A stretch of 64,000 bases of DNA from Haematobia irritans (taxonomy: Eukaryota; Arthropoda; Insecta; Diptera; Muscidae): contig NC_134398.1 in the NCBI RefSeq assembly GCF_050003625.1, forward strand, positions 91,029,832 through 91,093,831, in the 5' to 3' direction. The notes under the pieces are model-generated. The model had not been told where the DNA came from. It was given only the letters and a program-made list of their open reading frames with translations, and made no database searches. The first letter of the stretch is position 1, and each line of letters begins with the position of its first letter. Position numbers and translations under genes: made by a program. Shown here piece after piece: positions 1-10,902 of the stretch.

Positions 1-190
1 CCTACTGGCTCAACGGGGTCTCTACTGACCCATCTCGAATAACTAACTTAAGAGACCTTTCTGACTCGCTGTGGTCCTTACTGACCTATAGGGTCCCTTC
101 TGGCCCACTTGGAATATAGAATTGTATTTAATTGAAATGTTATACTTTGTAATATCCCGGCTCCTATTAGCCATGTAAATAAATAAATAA
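1..190 (+). mobile_element. Putative 3' end of a non-LTR retrotransposon
   Basis: No coding sequence is visible. The stretch ends in TAAATAAATAAATAAAA immediately before Copia coding sequence starts, which is typical of a 5'-truncated LINE 3' UTR with an A-rich tail landing in another element. The left end is outside the window, so family and TSD cannot be checked. Confidence 0.4.
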
Positions 191-611
191 AAACAGTCAA
201 GCAGAGTTTGGAACAAAGAATTAAACAAGATACTAGAGGCTAGTGAACTGCAAAAGTCAAAATATGATCCACGTGTATTTTATAAACTCGAAGACAACAA
301 ACATCTTATAGTAGCTGTATATGTGGATGACATCTTACTGTTCTGTAACGATGATAATTGGCTCAAGAGTATAAAAGGTCACCTTAACCGTAAATTTCCC
401 ATGAAAGAGGAGCCGCGAAACAAATTCTTGGAATGAGAATCACTCGTGAAGAAGGTAAAATTTCTCTTGATCAAGAAAACTATATTGAGAGCATTCTTGA
501 AAAATTTGGAATGAAGAATGCAAAACCAGTCAGCACACCTATGAATGCAAGTGAAAAATATTCAAAGGATGACTGTCCTACCACATCCGAGGAAATGAAG
601 AAAATGGAAAA
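191..611 (+). pseudogene. Copia-type reverse transcriptase fragment (5' piece, broken)
   Basis: This piece encodes the palm region of a Ty1/Copia reverse transcriptase. It begins inside the KQSSRVWNK stretch and contains the catalytic box VAVYVDDILLF near 310-350, then LNRKFPMKE. A one-base loss near 430 shifts the frame; the next segment (433-611) reads MRITREEGKISLDQENYIE and STPMNASEKY, both typical of Copia RT C-termini. At 611 the reading stops at the edge of a Gypsy LTR. The same protein resumes at 12014 (ENIPCQEAIGCL), so 191-611 and 12014 onward are one interrupted element. The 5' end is lost to the LINE-like tail. Copia reverse-transcribes its RNA in cytoplasmic particles; this copy is not functional because of the frameshift and insertions. 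Confidence 0.85.
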
Positions 612-2514
612 TGTTATGACCATTCCCAATAAACACAAACGTTTGAAAAATACTAAAATTCAATAATTTTTCAAACATTTTTTCAAAGGATTAGGGTAAT
701 ATTCAAGTTGAGAAATTGTTGAGAAAATCGCGTTCTCAACAAAAAACAGACATTACCCTCAACAGTAAAAATCAACACAATAGCAATAATTTCTCAATTG
801 TAATCCTCAAATTGAAATGCATCGCTACTCAATAATTTCTCAAACAGTTTTCAATGTGAGAAAAATAAAAAATTAGCATTGTTGCGAATACTTTCAAACC
901 ACAATTTGTATGAAAGTCAATCCTAGTTCTAACTGAAAGTCAATACTAAATTTCTAGGGATTTTGTTAATTTTATTATTTTTTTCGTTAACAAATATAAT
1001 AATCTTAAAAATAACATTAATAATATATAAAAATAATAATATAATACCAATCAAAATGTAATTATCTTATTAAACGTATTAATAAATAAAACTATGAATA
1101 CAACTTTAAATATCTTAAACATTTTTACATGTATAATTCCATTTCCTCCATAATGTTGGTATCAAATAACTATTAATTAATATGCTGGCAATTTGAAATA
1201 ATTACTATCGAGGAACTTGCTGGCTTGTGTGTTAGAATAGATTCCAGCAAGAGGAAATCACAAAATATCAAACTGATGACGGGATGTAAATTGATGTAAT
1301 GCACATTTTCATCCAGAAGTTCTTGATATAGGAATTGTTGCACTTTGTTTTAATTGGTTGCACTTTGTAAGTTTTCTGAAAACTTTTCTTTGTTGTTTCC
1401 TTCATCGGTTTTTCATCGGCCAACATCTTTCAAGAATATACCATCCAATGATTTTAGTTTTCTGCAAAACAATCGAGTTTTGTGATTTCCATTATGTTTT
1501 CATTTCACTTTTTATTTTGGCTTACCAATTTGTATTTCTTCCAACTGACCACGTACTTCGTGATTTCCTCAAGAACGTTGGTGTTACAAAATTGTTATTA
1601 AAATACTGGCAATTTTCAGGAACTTGATGACCAGATAATTGGAATAAATTTCCAGCAATTTCAATTCACAAAATAACAAATTAAACCGATGATGCGATGT
1701 AAATTAAACTATCGATGTGATAAGTTTTTTTGGTTGCACTTTGATTTATGGAAACTTTCTCTTCTCGATAAGCCACTATCATTTTTCATCGGCCAGCCTC
1801 TTAATGTGTCCAAGAATCAGCATCCAAATATTTTAGTTGTCTGCAAAGAGATTTGAGTTAAGTGACTTCCTTAAAGTTTTCATTTCGTGTTTTAGTTTTA
1901 CTTACCAATTATTATAAGCAATTTCAATTGATTATTAAAAAATTTCCACATTTTTGTATTTCTTCCACGAACTTTGTTGTTCAAAGTAGTATTGAAAACC
2001 ATGTGGTTTTTTCATTGCATTTCAGGGTAGTGTTTTGTCAAAGTTTTCTCCAATTATCTTCAACACATTTTCGAAGTTTTCGTCAACATTTTGCCAAATT
2101 GGTTGTAATTCGCAAATAATTTGAAGATGTATTGAAGATGAGCTGTTTCAAGTCAAGTTGAATTTATGTTGAAAATTATATTTACCCTCAAACTGAAAAG
2201 GTGTTGCATTTGAAAAACGCTCATCCTGTGTTTATTGGGTTAGTCATCGTGAAGCCACTTCTATTATAACTCCCTTATCCCTTTTTAAGATCAATCGATA
2301 TGGCATCACCATAAAGGGAAAGGGCACAATGTCATTGTTGTTTACCTTTGTATTATTATTCTTTTTTCTGATATACATACGATCACATCAAGAAGTCACC
2401 TTTTGTAATTTATCCTAATTACAATTGTTTTGTTGTTAAAAAATATTACAGTATTAGTATAAAGGCGTGCGTTTTCAATTATCGTTCATTGGGAACATTT
2501 TCAACGACACAACA
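612..2514 (+). repeat. 5' LTR of Gypsy copy 1, split by an insertion
   Basis: The LTR consists of 612-624 plus 2240-2514, about 286 bp once the inserted element is removed. The piece TTAGTCATCG(T/C)GAAGCCACTTC and the following 250 bases match the 3' LTR starting at 10903. The LTR ends ...GACACAACA. Confidence 0.9.
625..2239 (+). mobile_element. Non-autonomous DNA element, CCCAATAAACAC family, copy 1
   Basis: Termini are CCCAATAAACAC and its exact complement GTGTTTATTGGG. They are flanked by the dinucleotide TT (623-624 and 2240-2241), which is present once in the intact LTR at 10915-10925. There is no transposase. The interior is AT-rich. A 1.2-1.6 kb body is shared with copies at 4047, 19338 and 27284-34566. 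A short open frame near 1862-2119 recurs in all four copies (see findings). Confidence 0.85.
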
Positions 2515-2516
2515 GT

Positions 2517-2534
2517 TGGCGACGAGAGTGAAAC
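2517..2534 (+). promoter_or_regulatory. Primer-binding site of Gypsy copy 1
   Basis: TGGCGACGAGAGTGAAACC lies two bases after the end of the 5' LTR. A TGG start at this spacing is the position where a tRNA CCA end primes minus-strand DNA synthesis. The tRNA species was not assigned. Confidence 0.7.
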
Positions 2535-2640
2535 CAAATAAATTAATTTTTATTGTGCAAATTAATTATTTCATTTTTCTACAACTGGTGCATCAACATC
2601 TAGTGCAGTACAAAATGGTGGCAGTGCAAAAATAAATACA

Positions 2641-3500
2641 ATTTTGGTTCCCAATTTTGATATCTTCGACCCGGCAAAGGACACATACCGAAATTACATT
2701 CAACGGTTTACAAATTACGTAACCATGAAAGGCATTGAGTCGAATAAAGATTATTGTACGAAGCTGCTTTTAAATTCAATTCGAGCAAAATACTTCAATA
2801 TGGTCACATCGCTGGCGGCGCCAAAAATTGCAATGGAACTGTCATACGACGAGTTATTGAAATTGTTGGAGTATCATTTGATACCGAAAAGAAATATCTT
2901 GGTGGCACAACATATATTTTTGTCAAAATACCAGACGGATGGATAGTCAATTTCTGAATATGTTGCAATGCTTCGAACGGACATTGGTAATTGTGAATTT
3001 GTTTCAGAGTGCGAGTGCAAAAGTTCAATTGCTGATGCATTTTTACGTGCACAATTTATTCGAGGAATTTCTTGCAATAGTATTCGAGAGCAATTGCTGC
3101 AATCAAGCTCATCGAAGTTTGAAGAAATCGTTTTAAAAGCTTTAGCTTTAACATAGAAGCAGCGAAAGCAGATGCAAAAGAACTAACGCAATCACAAACA
3201 AATAGTTCAAGTGCAACAATTAATAAAATTTCAAACAAAAGGAAAATACCAAAGCGTCCTAATGTGCAAAAATCGAGGGGCAAAGTTAATTATGAGCAAC
3301 GTGGTATAGCTGGCTTATGTTTAAGATGTGGCAAAAATAATCATTTTGCAAAAGATTGTCGTTCTAGTGCAAATTTAAAATGCAATTTGTGTTCTAAACA
3401 CGGGCATGTAGCAAAAGTCTGTATTGCATCTCTTTTGGCGGATAGTCCTAATGCGGGACCTACATATAACAACAAAAACAAGTCGATTTCAACAAAATAG
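2641..3500 (+). pseudogene. Gypsy copy 1 gag (degenerate)
   Basis: Gag is the structural capsid protein of the retrotransposon particle. The first open part (2644-2946) reads VPNFDIFDPAKDTYRNYIQRF and closely parallels the gag of the minus-strand relative at 48786-49151. A stop at about 2944 and frame changes near 3150 break the frame. The last part (3264-3500) holds two CX2CX4HX4C zinc knuckles: CLRCGKNNHFAKDC and CNLCSKHGHVAKVC. These bind genomic RNA in this family. The domain order fits, but the protein cannot be made in one piece. Confidence 0.85.
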
Positions 3501-3548
3501 TCGACGTATAACAAAGCAGCTATGGTAATGTAAATTCTAATCGATACT

Positions 3549-4046
3549 ATGCTAATATACTATGCCTTCTATCAAGGCAAAGTTATAAAATTCGAAGTTG
3601 ATTCTGGATCTGGATTTTCATTTCTACCCCGAGGAATTTTCAATAAATTAAATTTGTCAAACAAACTTGGAAGTACGATCATACACTCAAAATACATTCA
3701 AGCCCGAAGGGAATGTTCGAGTTCATGCTGTTTTCAACAACATTTCAATTTATGATGACCTTTATATTGTGCCTGATGGCTCTACAGCCCTCATAGGTCG
3801 TACTTGGATTCGTCGATTATGCATTAATCTCAACGAATTGGATGAAATCAACAATGAGTCAACTATAAATTCAATAAGCGAATTAAATCATATTGATGAT
3901 TTAATGTCAGAATTTTAAACAGTTTTTCAACAAAAGATAGGTTGTGTACCTAATTAAAAAGTCTCTCTTCGACTTCGAGACAATGCAAAACCTATTTATA
4001 TCAAAGAACGCCAAATACCATATGCATTAGCAGAACGTGTTAATAA
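3549..4046 (+). pseudogene. Gypsy copy 1 protease and start of reverse transcriptase
   Basis: FEVDSGSGFSFLPRG (about 3590-3635) carries the D-S/T-G aspartic-protease motif. Retroelement proteases dimerise and cut the polyprotein. A frameshift near 3665-3670 separates this from the C-terminal half (SYTQNTFKPEG... then ALIGRTWI, in the frame 3667-3918). The linker to RT ends ERQIPYALAERVN at 4044. The next codon (K of KEIDELENQG) resumes at 5492, so an insertion at 4047 splits the RT cleanly. Confidence 0.8.
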
Positions 4047-5491
4047 CCCAATAAACACAAACGTTTGAAAAATGCTAAATTTCAACAATTTTTCAAACAG
4101 TTTTTCAAAGGATTAGGGTAATATTCAAGTTGAGAAATTGTTGCGAAAATCGCGTTCTCAACAAAAAACAGACATTACCCTCAACAGTGAAATTCAACAC
4201 ATTAGCAATAATATCTCAAGTGTTATCCTCAAATTGAAATGCATCGCTACTCAATAATTTGTCAAATAATTTTCGATGCGAGTCAAATTCAAAATTAACA
4301 TCGTTGCAAATACTTTTCAACCTAAATTTGTATGAATGATATCCCCACTTCAAATTGAAAGTCAAAGCCAAAATTCTATGAATTTTGTATAATTTATTCA
4401 TTTTCATCAAAATGAAATAAATAATAATACACTACACTACATAATACACTACAATACCAATTGATAAATAATAATCTTATTAAACATATCAACAAATAAG
4501 AAAAAAAAAACAAACAACAAAACTTTAAATGTCTTAAACATTATTAGTAAACACTTTTGCATTGATAATTCGATTTCCTTCCTTTTGGTGTCATAAAACA
4601 GCATTACAATTTATTAACCTGCGGGCAATTTGAAATTAGGAACGCACTGGACCGCGTGTTAGAATTGATGTCCAGTAGAAGGAATTCACAAAATATCAAT
4701 TTTAAACTGATAATAGCATATGAATTAAACTGACGATGTGATGCACATTTTCATCCAGAAGTTGTTGATTTCAACAATTTGTTGTTTTTAACAATTTTAA
4801 TTGGTTGCACTTGTAGTAATGTTTCTGGAAACTTTTTCTTGTCGATAAGCCACTCATTTTTCATTGGTCAGCTTCTTAATGTTTGCAAGAATGTAGCATC
4901 CAAAGATTTTAGTTTTCTGCAAAGAAATTTAAATTTAGTGACTTCTCTAAAGTGTTGATTTAATTTTTCATATTGACGTACCAGTTATTATAAACTATTT
5001 GAAGCAGTTCCAGTTAATTGTCCACCATTTTTTCATCGGTCAGCTTTTTAATGTTTTCAAGAACGTAGACTCCATAATTTTAGTTTTCTGCAAAGAGATA
5101 TACATTTAGTGACTTCCTTAAAGTTTTATTTAATTGTTAATTTTCACTTACCTACTTTTATAAATTATTTGGTTATTTGTCTAAAATTTTCCATTTTTTT
5201 AATTTCTTGCAAGTGACCACGAAATTCGTTGCACAAATAAGTATTGAAAACCACATGGTTTTTTCGTTGCATTTTAGGGTAGTGTTTTGTCAAAGTTTTC
5301 TCATATTATCTTCAACACCTTTTCAAAGATTTCGTCAACATTTTGGCAAATTGGAAGTAATTCGCAAACAATTTGAAGATGTATTGAAGATGAGCTATTT
5401 CAAGTCAAGTTGAATTTATGTTGAAAATTATATTTACCCTCAAACTGAAAAGTTGTTGCATTTGAAAAACGCTAATCCTGTGTTTATTGGG
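4047..5491 (+). mobile_element. Non-autonomous DNA element, CCCAATAAACAC family, copy 2
   Basis: The same termini as copy 1, CCCAATAAACAC ... GTGTTTATTGGG, are flanked by the dinucleotide AA (4045-4046 and 5492-5493). Removing the element restores the RT reading ERVN-KEIDELE, which confirms both ends. Length is 1445 bp. No transposase is visible. It is in the same orientation as copy 1. Confidence 0.9.
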
Positions 5492-6838
5492 AAGGAGATC
5501 GATGAGTTGGAAAATCAAGGCATTATAACCAAAGTGACTAATAGCGATTGGGGGGTCACCTTTGATAGTAATCCCAAAAGCGGATGGAGGGGTACGCCTC
5601 TGCGTTGATTATAAAGTCGGAGTTAATATGCGGTTGGTAGATTACTTTACATTACCCCATTCCAAGAGTGGATGGAATTTTTATTTCTCTTAAAGATTCG
5701 AGATTTTATTGTCGTCTTGATCTCTACAAAGCATATTTACACGTGCAAGTTGATGATTTGTCATCTGAGATACAAACGATCTCAACACATCGAGGTACAT
5801 TTCGAATGAACCGCCTGTCTTTTGGAATCAAGACCGCCCCAGCAGAATTCAATAGAATTATCGATCAAATACTGCGTTAGGTTCCAAAAACAGGAGCATA
5901 CTTCGATGATATTTTGGTTCATGGCGAAACTGTAACTGAGTGCAACTAAAGGCTTGTTTAGCGCAGCTAAAACAAATACGATATACACTTAAATCTTTCA
6001 AAATGTTAATTTTTTCAAGAACGCATCGAATTTTTAGGCCACTTAGTTGAATTCAACAAAGTGCAAAAATCTGATTCTAAAATAAAAGCGATTGTCGAGA
6101 TGCCACAACCCAAGAATGTAGATGACGTCAGGAAATTTTTAGGTATGGTGACCTACTATTCTCGTTTCATACCTAATACGTCAACACTTACCGCACCGTT
6201 ACGGAAATTATTGTGCAAAAATTCAATTTTCAAATTCGATTCAAATTGTAAAAATTCTTTTGAAGCTTTAAAGCAAGAAATAGCCAGTAGCCGTGCTCTC
6301 ATGCCATTCAACCCGGATCATGCAGTGCAGTTTGCATGTGATGCTAGTCCTACAGGCATTTCTGGTGTGCTATCACATTTAATCAACGGCGAAGAGAGGC
6401 CAATAGCTTTTGCTTCAAGGTCATTAACGTCTTCAGAGAAAAATTATTCTCAGCTGGACCGAGAAGCCTTAGCCATTGTTTATGTGGTTCAATATTTTCA
6501 TGAATATCTTTACGGTAGATCATTTAAGCTGGTTACTGATAATAACCACTATCACGAATTTTGCATCAAAACTCTAAACTACCGCAAATGACTTCGGCAA
6601 GACTTCAAAGGTACGCAGCATTTCTAGCTGGATATAATTATGAAGTTATAGCAAAAAGGAGTGAAGAAAATGCAAACGCAGATTGTCTTTCACGTGCACC
6701 AATAAGTACAGACATAAAGTATATAAATTTCATCGATAAAGAAGTGCAGTCCATTTGTAATTCAACTGTGCAACAAATATCATCAACAAATATTAATTTC
6801 AATCCAGAAAGCTACAAAATCGGATCAAAAACTTTCTA
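5492..6838 (+). pseudogene. Gypsy copy 1 reverse transcriptase and RNase H
   Basis: This is the RT palm and RNase H of a Ty3/Gypsy polymerase. Fragments in order: KEIDELENQGIITKV (5494 on); FYCRLDLYKAYLHVQV (5700-5750) with the first catalytic Asp; YFDDILVHGETVTEC (about 5900-5945) with the YxDD box; then RKFLGMVTYYSRFIPN (6130-6175). RNase H starts at VQFACDASPTGISGVL (about 6327) and includes REALAIVYVV and LVTDNNHYHEF. The final ORF, 6561-6839, reads AKRSEENANADCLSRAP, the usual end of Gypsy RNase H. Stops and frameshifts occur near 5560, 5880, 5948 and 6590. The hAT insertion at 6879 then separates this from the integrase. Confidence 0.88.
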
Positions 6839-7239
6839 AAATTATGTTCGACTTGCAGATATGGTCGATACTGAGTACCAGGGCTGTGGAGCCGGAGTCG
6901 GAGTCTGAAGATTTTGCTGGAGTCGGAGTCGTAAAAATTTTGCTCGACTCCGACTCCGGCTAAACCAAATTTTTTAAAACACTTCATATTTTTGTAACTA
7001 AGCAAGTTTTTACGCAAATTAGTTTCCATTGCGTTATTCATTCGATCAATGTACAGCATGATTGTAAATGAATATCAACTTCCAATTACGGCTATCTTTT
7101 TCAGTTTCCTAGAATGTTAGATTAGCAGATGGGCTGTATCGACCATTTTAATGTCCATACCAATTTATTTGAAATATTTCGAACAATCGAAATTATTTTT
7201 TTTTTATTTTATTTTAAGGCCATATACATATGTGGAATA

Positions 7240-8245
7240 TTGACAGAATTTTTTTTCAAAGTTTTATCAAATTTTATCAAAATGTTATTTCTATAAAAAG
7301 TTTTGTCAAAATTTTATTTCTATAGCAAATGCTGTCAAAATTTTATTTCTATAAAAAATTTATTCAAAACTTTATTACTATAGAAATATTTTTGTTCTCT
7401 AGAAAATTTAGTCAAAAATTTATTTCTATAGAAAATTGAGTCAAAATTTTGTTTCTATAGAATATTTTGCAAAATTTTATTTCTATAGAAAATTTTGCAA
7501 AATTTTGTTTGTTACACAAATATTTTTTCAAAATTTTATTTCTATTGATAATTTTATTTCTATAAAAATTTAAGTCAAAATTTTATTTCTATAGAAAATT
7601 TTGCCAAAATTTTATAGTAATAGATTTTTTTATTAGAAAATTTGGTCAACATTTTATTTCCATAGAAAATTTAGTCAAAATTTTGTTTCTGTAGAATATT
7701 TTGCAGAATTTTATTTACTACACAAAAATTTTTCTAAAATTGTATTTTTATTGATAATTTTCCAAAATTTTATTTCTATAAGAAAAAATTGTCAAATTTT
7801 ATTTCTATACCCAATTTTCTCAAAATTTTTTTCTTACTGATGCTCACTGATACTCACTGCTATAAAAATGTATCCAAATTTTATTTCTATATAAAATTTA
7901 GTCAAAATTTTATTTCTATAGAAAATTTAGTCAAAATTTTGTTTCTATAGAATATTTTGCAAAATTTCCTGCAGAAATAAAATTTTGTTTGCTACACATT
8001 TTTTTTTAAATTGTATTTCTATTGGTAATTTTTTCAAACTTTTATTTCTATAAAAAATTTTGCCAAATTTTATTTCTATAAAAATTTTATTCAAAATTTT
8101 ATTTCTATATATTTGGTCAAAATTTGATTTCTATAGAAAATTTCTCCAAAATTTTATTTCTATAGAAGATTTAGTCAAAATTTTGTTTCTGTAGAAAATT
8201 TTTAAAAAATTTATATCTATATAAAATTTTATTTACTTGCATTTT
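7240..8245. repeat. Tandem ladder of TTTCTATAGAAAATTTTG-like units
   Basis: About 1 kb consists of imperfect units of roughly 25-45 bp built on AAAATTTTATTTCTATAGAAA. CTATAG and its flanks make each unit a near palindrome. Variants have TATAAA in place of TATAGA. It lies inside the hAT element and has no coding potential. Confidence 0.9.
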
Positions 8246-8455
8246 TTGTTAAAATTGTGTTACGTCCCATAAAGTTAAATTTAAATTTTAAGTACATAGA
8301 TTTTGTAGAAGTATATACAATTTTGTCTAAATCGATTCAGATTCAAATTCAAGAATATAAACCTTTATATAGCTCACAACAAATTTAAAGGATTTGAGAT
8401 AGTATCAAAAATTTTGGTCCACAAATTCATATACTGTTGGTATGTTCTCATATTA

Positions 8456-9627
8456 AAGGGTGATACGGTCAAAATTTGGTCAATATAAACTTGACGTATT
8501 TCTTTCAATTTTGCATTTAAAAAACCTGAACACCCCTCATTTTGAAGGTGTGTGTGTGTAGAATGTTGCTCCTATTTTGATTTTGGAATTCACTCTTCAG
8601 TTGTCAAAATGCCGTCCAAGCAAGAAGAGCAGCGTATCAAAATTTTGCTCGCGCATCGCGAAAATCCGAGCTACTCGCACGCAAAGCTGGCAAAATCGAT
8701 AAAAGTTGCCAAATCAACCGTTACGAATGTAATTAAAGTGTTTGGGGAACGTTTATCGACAGCCAGGAAGTCTGGATCGGAGGGAAATCGAAAACCGGAA
8801 GCCGCTGGGACGACAAAGAGAGTTGCCGGTAGTTTCAAGCGAAACCCTAACCTCTCTCTCCGAGATGCCGCAAATAAGCTGAGTGTATCGTCTACAACCG
8901 TGCATCGAACCAAAAAACGAGCCGGACTATCGACTTACAAGAAGGTAATGACTCCAAATCGCGATGATAAACAAAATACGACGGCCAAAGCGCGATCCCG
9001 GAGGCTGTACACGACGATGCTGACGAAGTTTGAATGCGTGGTAATGGAGTTTTATACGGCAAAAGGAAGGGGAAAGGTAGCAGATATTTTCAAGCACATA
9101 AAACTATCAAAGTCCGCAAAGAAATATCTGGTTTGGCAAGCCATCTGTACCTGTGGCTTGAAAAGCAGCATTTTCATAGCTTCCGGGACTGTCAACCAAG
9201 AAATTTACGTGAAAGAGTGTTTGAATAAGCGTCTGCTGCCTTTCCTGAAGAAACTCGGTTGTTCCGTACTGTTTTGGCCGGATTTGGCATCTTGCCATTA
9301 CGGTAAAAAGGCCATGGAGTGGTACGCCGCCAACAACGTGCAGGTGGTTTCCAAGGACAAGAACCCTCCCAACACGCCAGAGCTCCGCCCAATTGAGACA
9401 TACTGAGCTATTGTCAAGCGGAACCTAAAGAAGACCAAAAAAAACTGCAGGTGTCAAGCGTGAGGCCCGGCAATTCGGATTTGGAAAAGCGAAAGCCTAA
9501 CTGAATATTTTTCCTGAATTTTATATTAATTGAACTTGAAAAAGAAATTTAATTTGATTTTTTAAATAAACGATTTCACCGATTTACACGCGTTTTCCCT
9601 TGACCAAATTTTGACCGTATCACCCTT
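8456..9627 (+). mobile_element. Tc1/mariner-superfamily element (DD37E type)
   Basis: Inverted termini are AAGGGTGATACGGTCAAAAT and its complement, with a TA on the left and TG (decayed TA) on the right. It is nested in the hAT element. Length is 1172 bp. It contains a broken transposase gene. Confidence 0.88.
8609..9480 (+). pseudogene. DD37E mariner-like transposase (inactivated)
   Basis: This is a cut-and-paste transposase; in the family, N-terminal helix-turn-helix domains bind the element ends and a DDE domain cuts DNA. The start MPSKQEEQRIKIL (8609) begins a paired-like DNA-binding region (KLAKSIKVAKSTVTNVIK, then KLSVSSTTVHRTKKRAGL). The catalytic core shows VLFWPDLASCHYG (second Asp) and NTPELRPIETY with Glu. 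I count 37 residues between them. Two lesions are visible. A TGA at about 9404 falls where the family has Trp after ETY, with AIVKRNLKK continuing in frame. The region ECVVM-EFYTAKG looks shortened, and no convincing first catalytic Asp is found. The element therefore cannot move itself. Confidence 0.85.
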
Positions 9628-10080
9628 TGATGGGTATTTATATCATTATTTTATTTATTAAGCATTGCCCTAAATTTGAAATATAGAGTTCAATTGGCAT
9701 CTAATGTGCAATTAAGACCTTTTTTGCACACATAAATAAATATGATACTTTATATCGATCCACTTACGGTACCCCCACAATAGAACTACAAATTAGTGGT
9801 ATTAAAATTAGATTTAGTTATATTACCCGGAGTCGACTCCGGAGTTGGAGTCGGAGTCGAGCTGATGAAAAATGCTGGAGTCGGAGTCGGAGTCGAGCAA
9901 AATTGGATCGACTCCACAGCCCTGCTGAGTACACAATAAATTGCGGAATTCTATTCAAGGGGTAGAGAGTGATTATTCCAGATTGTTTGCAAAAAGCCGT
10001 TCTTGAGGAACTTCACCATACACTCTTAGGGACAACAAAGATGAAGCAATTAGCGAGGCGTTACGTCTACTGAACAGCCA

Positions 10081-10890
10081 TTGATAAAGACATCGAGTGC
10101 AGCATGCGCTTCAGTGCAAAACAGTCCTACAAAAGTAATTTTACACCACTGGGGGGAACCGCATCAAAACTGGCAACGTATTCACATTGATTACGCTGGG
10201 CCTTTTCAAGGCCATCAATTTCTAATTGTAGTGGATTCTAAGTCGAAGTGGGTGGAAGTTGGAATGTGCTCCACTGCACCATCATCTTCGTCAACCATAA
10301 ACATGTTGAGCAATATATTTGCAAGAACCGGCTTTCCTGATGTTATCGTCTCAGATAACGCTACAATCTTCAAAAGTGAAGAATTCAAATCATTTTGTCA
10401 CAACTGTGGAATTTTCCAGAAAGTTATCGCTCCTGATCATCCTGTGACCAACGGTTTAGCCGAGCGAGATGTGCAGACTTTGAAAAAACGCCTATCGGCT
10501 ATGGCAGATGATTCATCGTCAATTTCAACTAAAGTGCAAGAAATTCTGTTTCGTTACAGAGCTACTCCTCTAAACAACGGTAAATCGCCTGCTGAACAAT
10601 ATCTGGGAAGGCAGATTAAAATAAAGTTGGATGTATTAAAACCTTCAAAAATGACATCATCTTCAAATCCGGAGTTACCTGTCAGGAAGCTACGTGTGGG
10701 AGACAGAGTACAAGCAAGGTATTACAATGCAAACAAACCTTCATGGAAGCTTGGTACTGTTACCAAAAAACTTGGTCGTCTTCACTACCTTGTTCGTTTG
10801 GACAATGGGTTCATTTTTAAACGCCATAAACGAAGCCACCCAGCTACTACAGCGATTATGGTCGACACTAGCTGGGTGAGTCTACAATAA
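10081..10890 (+). CDS. Gypsy copy 1 integrase (open reading frame intact)
   Basis: Integrase inserts retrotransposon cDNA into the chromosome. The open frame of 269 codons contains the catalytic triad: IHIDYAGPFQGH (first Asp, about 10176), VIVSDNATIF (second Asp, about 10350) and VTNGLAERDVQTLK (Glu, about 10460). A C-terminal chromodomain-like or GPY-type tail follows (LRVGDRVQARYY, KLGTVTKKLGRLHYLV). The N-terminal zinc-binding part (HHTLLGTTKMKQLARRY, about 10010-10060) lies upstream in another frame. The annotated ATG is therefore only an internal Met, and the real polyprotein start is far upstream. The hAT element at 6879-9924 sits between RNase H and this segment. It is a fragment of a dead polyprotein although locally open. 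Confidence 0.85.
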   Translation: MIKTSSAACASVQNSPTKVILHHWGEPHQNWQRIHIDYAGPFQGHQFLIVVDSKSKWVEVGMCSTAPSSSSTINMLSNIFARTGFPDVIVSDNATIFKSEEFKSFCHNCGIFQKVIAPDHPVTNGLAERDVQTLKKRLSAMADDSSSISTKVQEILFRYRATPLNNGKSPAEQYLGRQIKIKLDVLKPSKMTSSSNPELPVRKLRVGDRVQARYYNANKPSWKLGTVTKKLGRLHYLVRLDNGFIFKRHKRSHPATTAIMVDTSWVSLQ

Positions 10891-10902
10891 GTGGGGGTTA
10901 AT

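Larger units (their letters stand above)
6879..9924 (+). mobile_element. Non-autonomous hAT element with GGAGTCG-rich ends
   Basis: Ends are CAGGGCTGTGGAG and CTCCACAGCCCTG, flanked by the perfect 8-bp duplication CTGAGTAC (6871-6878 and 9925-9932). This is the hAT signature. Subterminal regions are runs of GGAGTCG (6890-6960, 9826-9900). No hAT transposase is present. The middle holds a palindromic tandem-repeat ladder and a nested mariner. Confidence 0.9.

Noticed and set aside
2804..3077. Minus-strand open frames over the Gypsy gag
   Set aside because: They are shadows of the plus-strand gag, which has the zinc-knuckle and capsid matches.
7240..8245. Possible CRISPR-like repeat array
   Set aside because: Units vary in length and sequence, there are no unique spacers of constant size, and the context is a eukaryotic hAT element.
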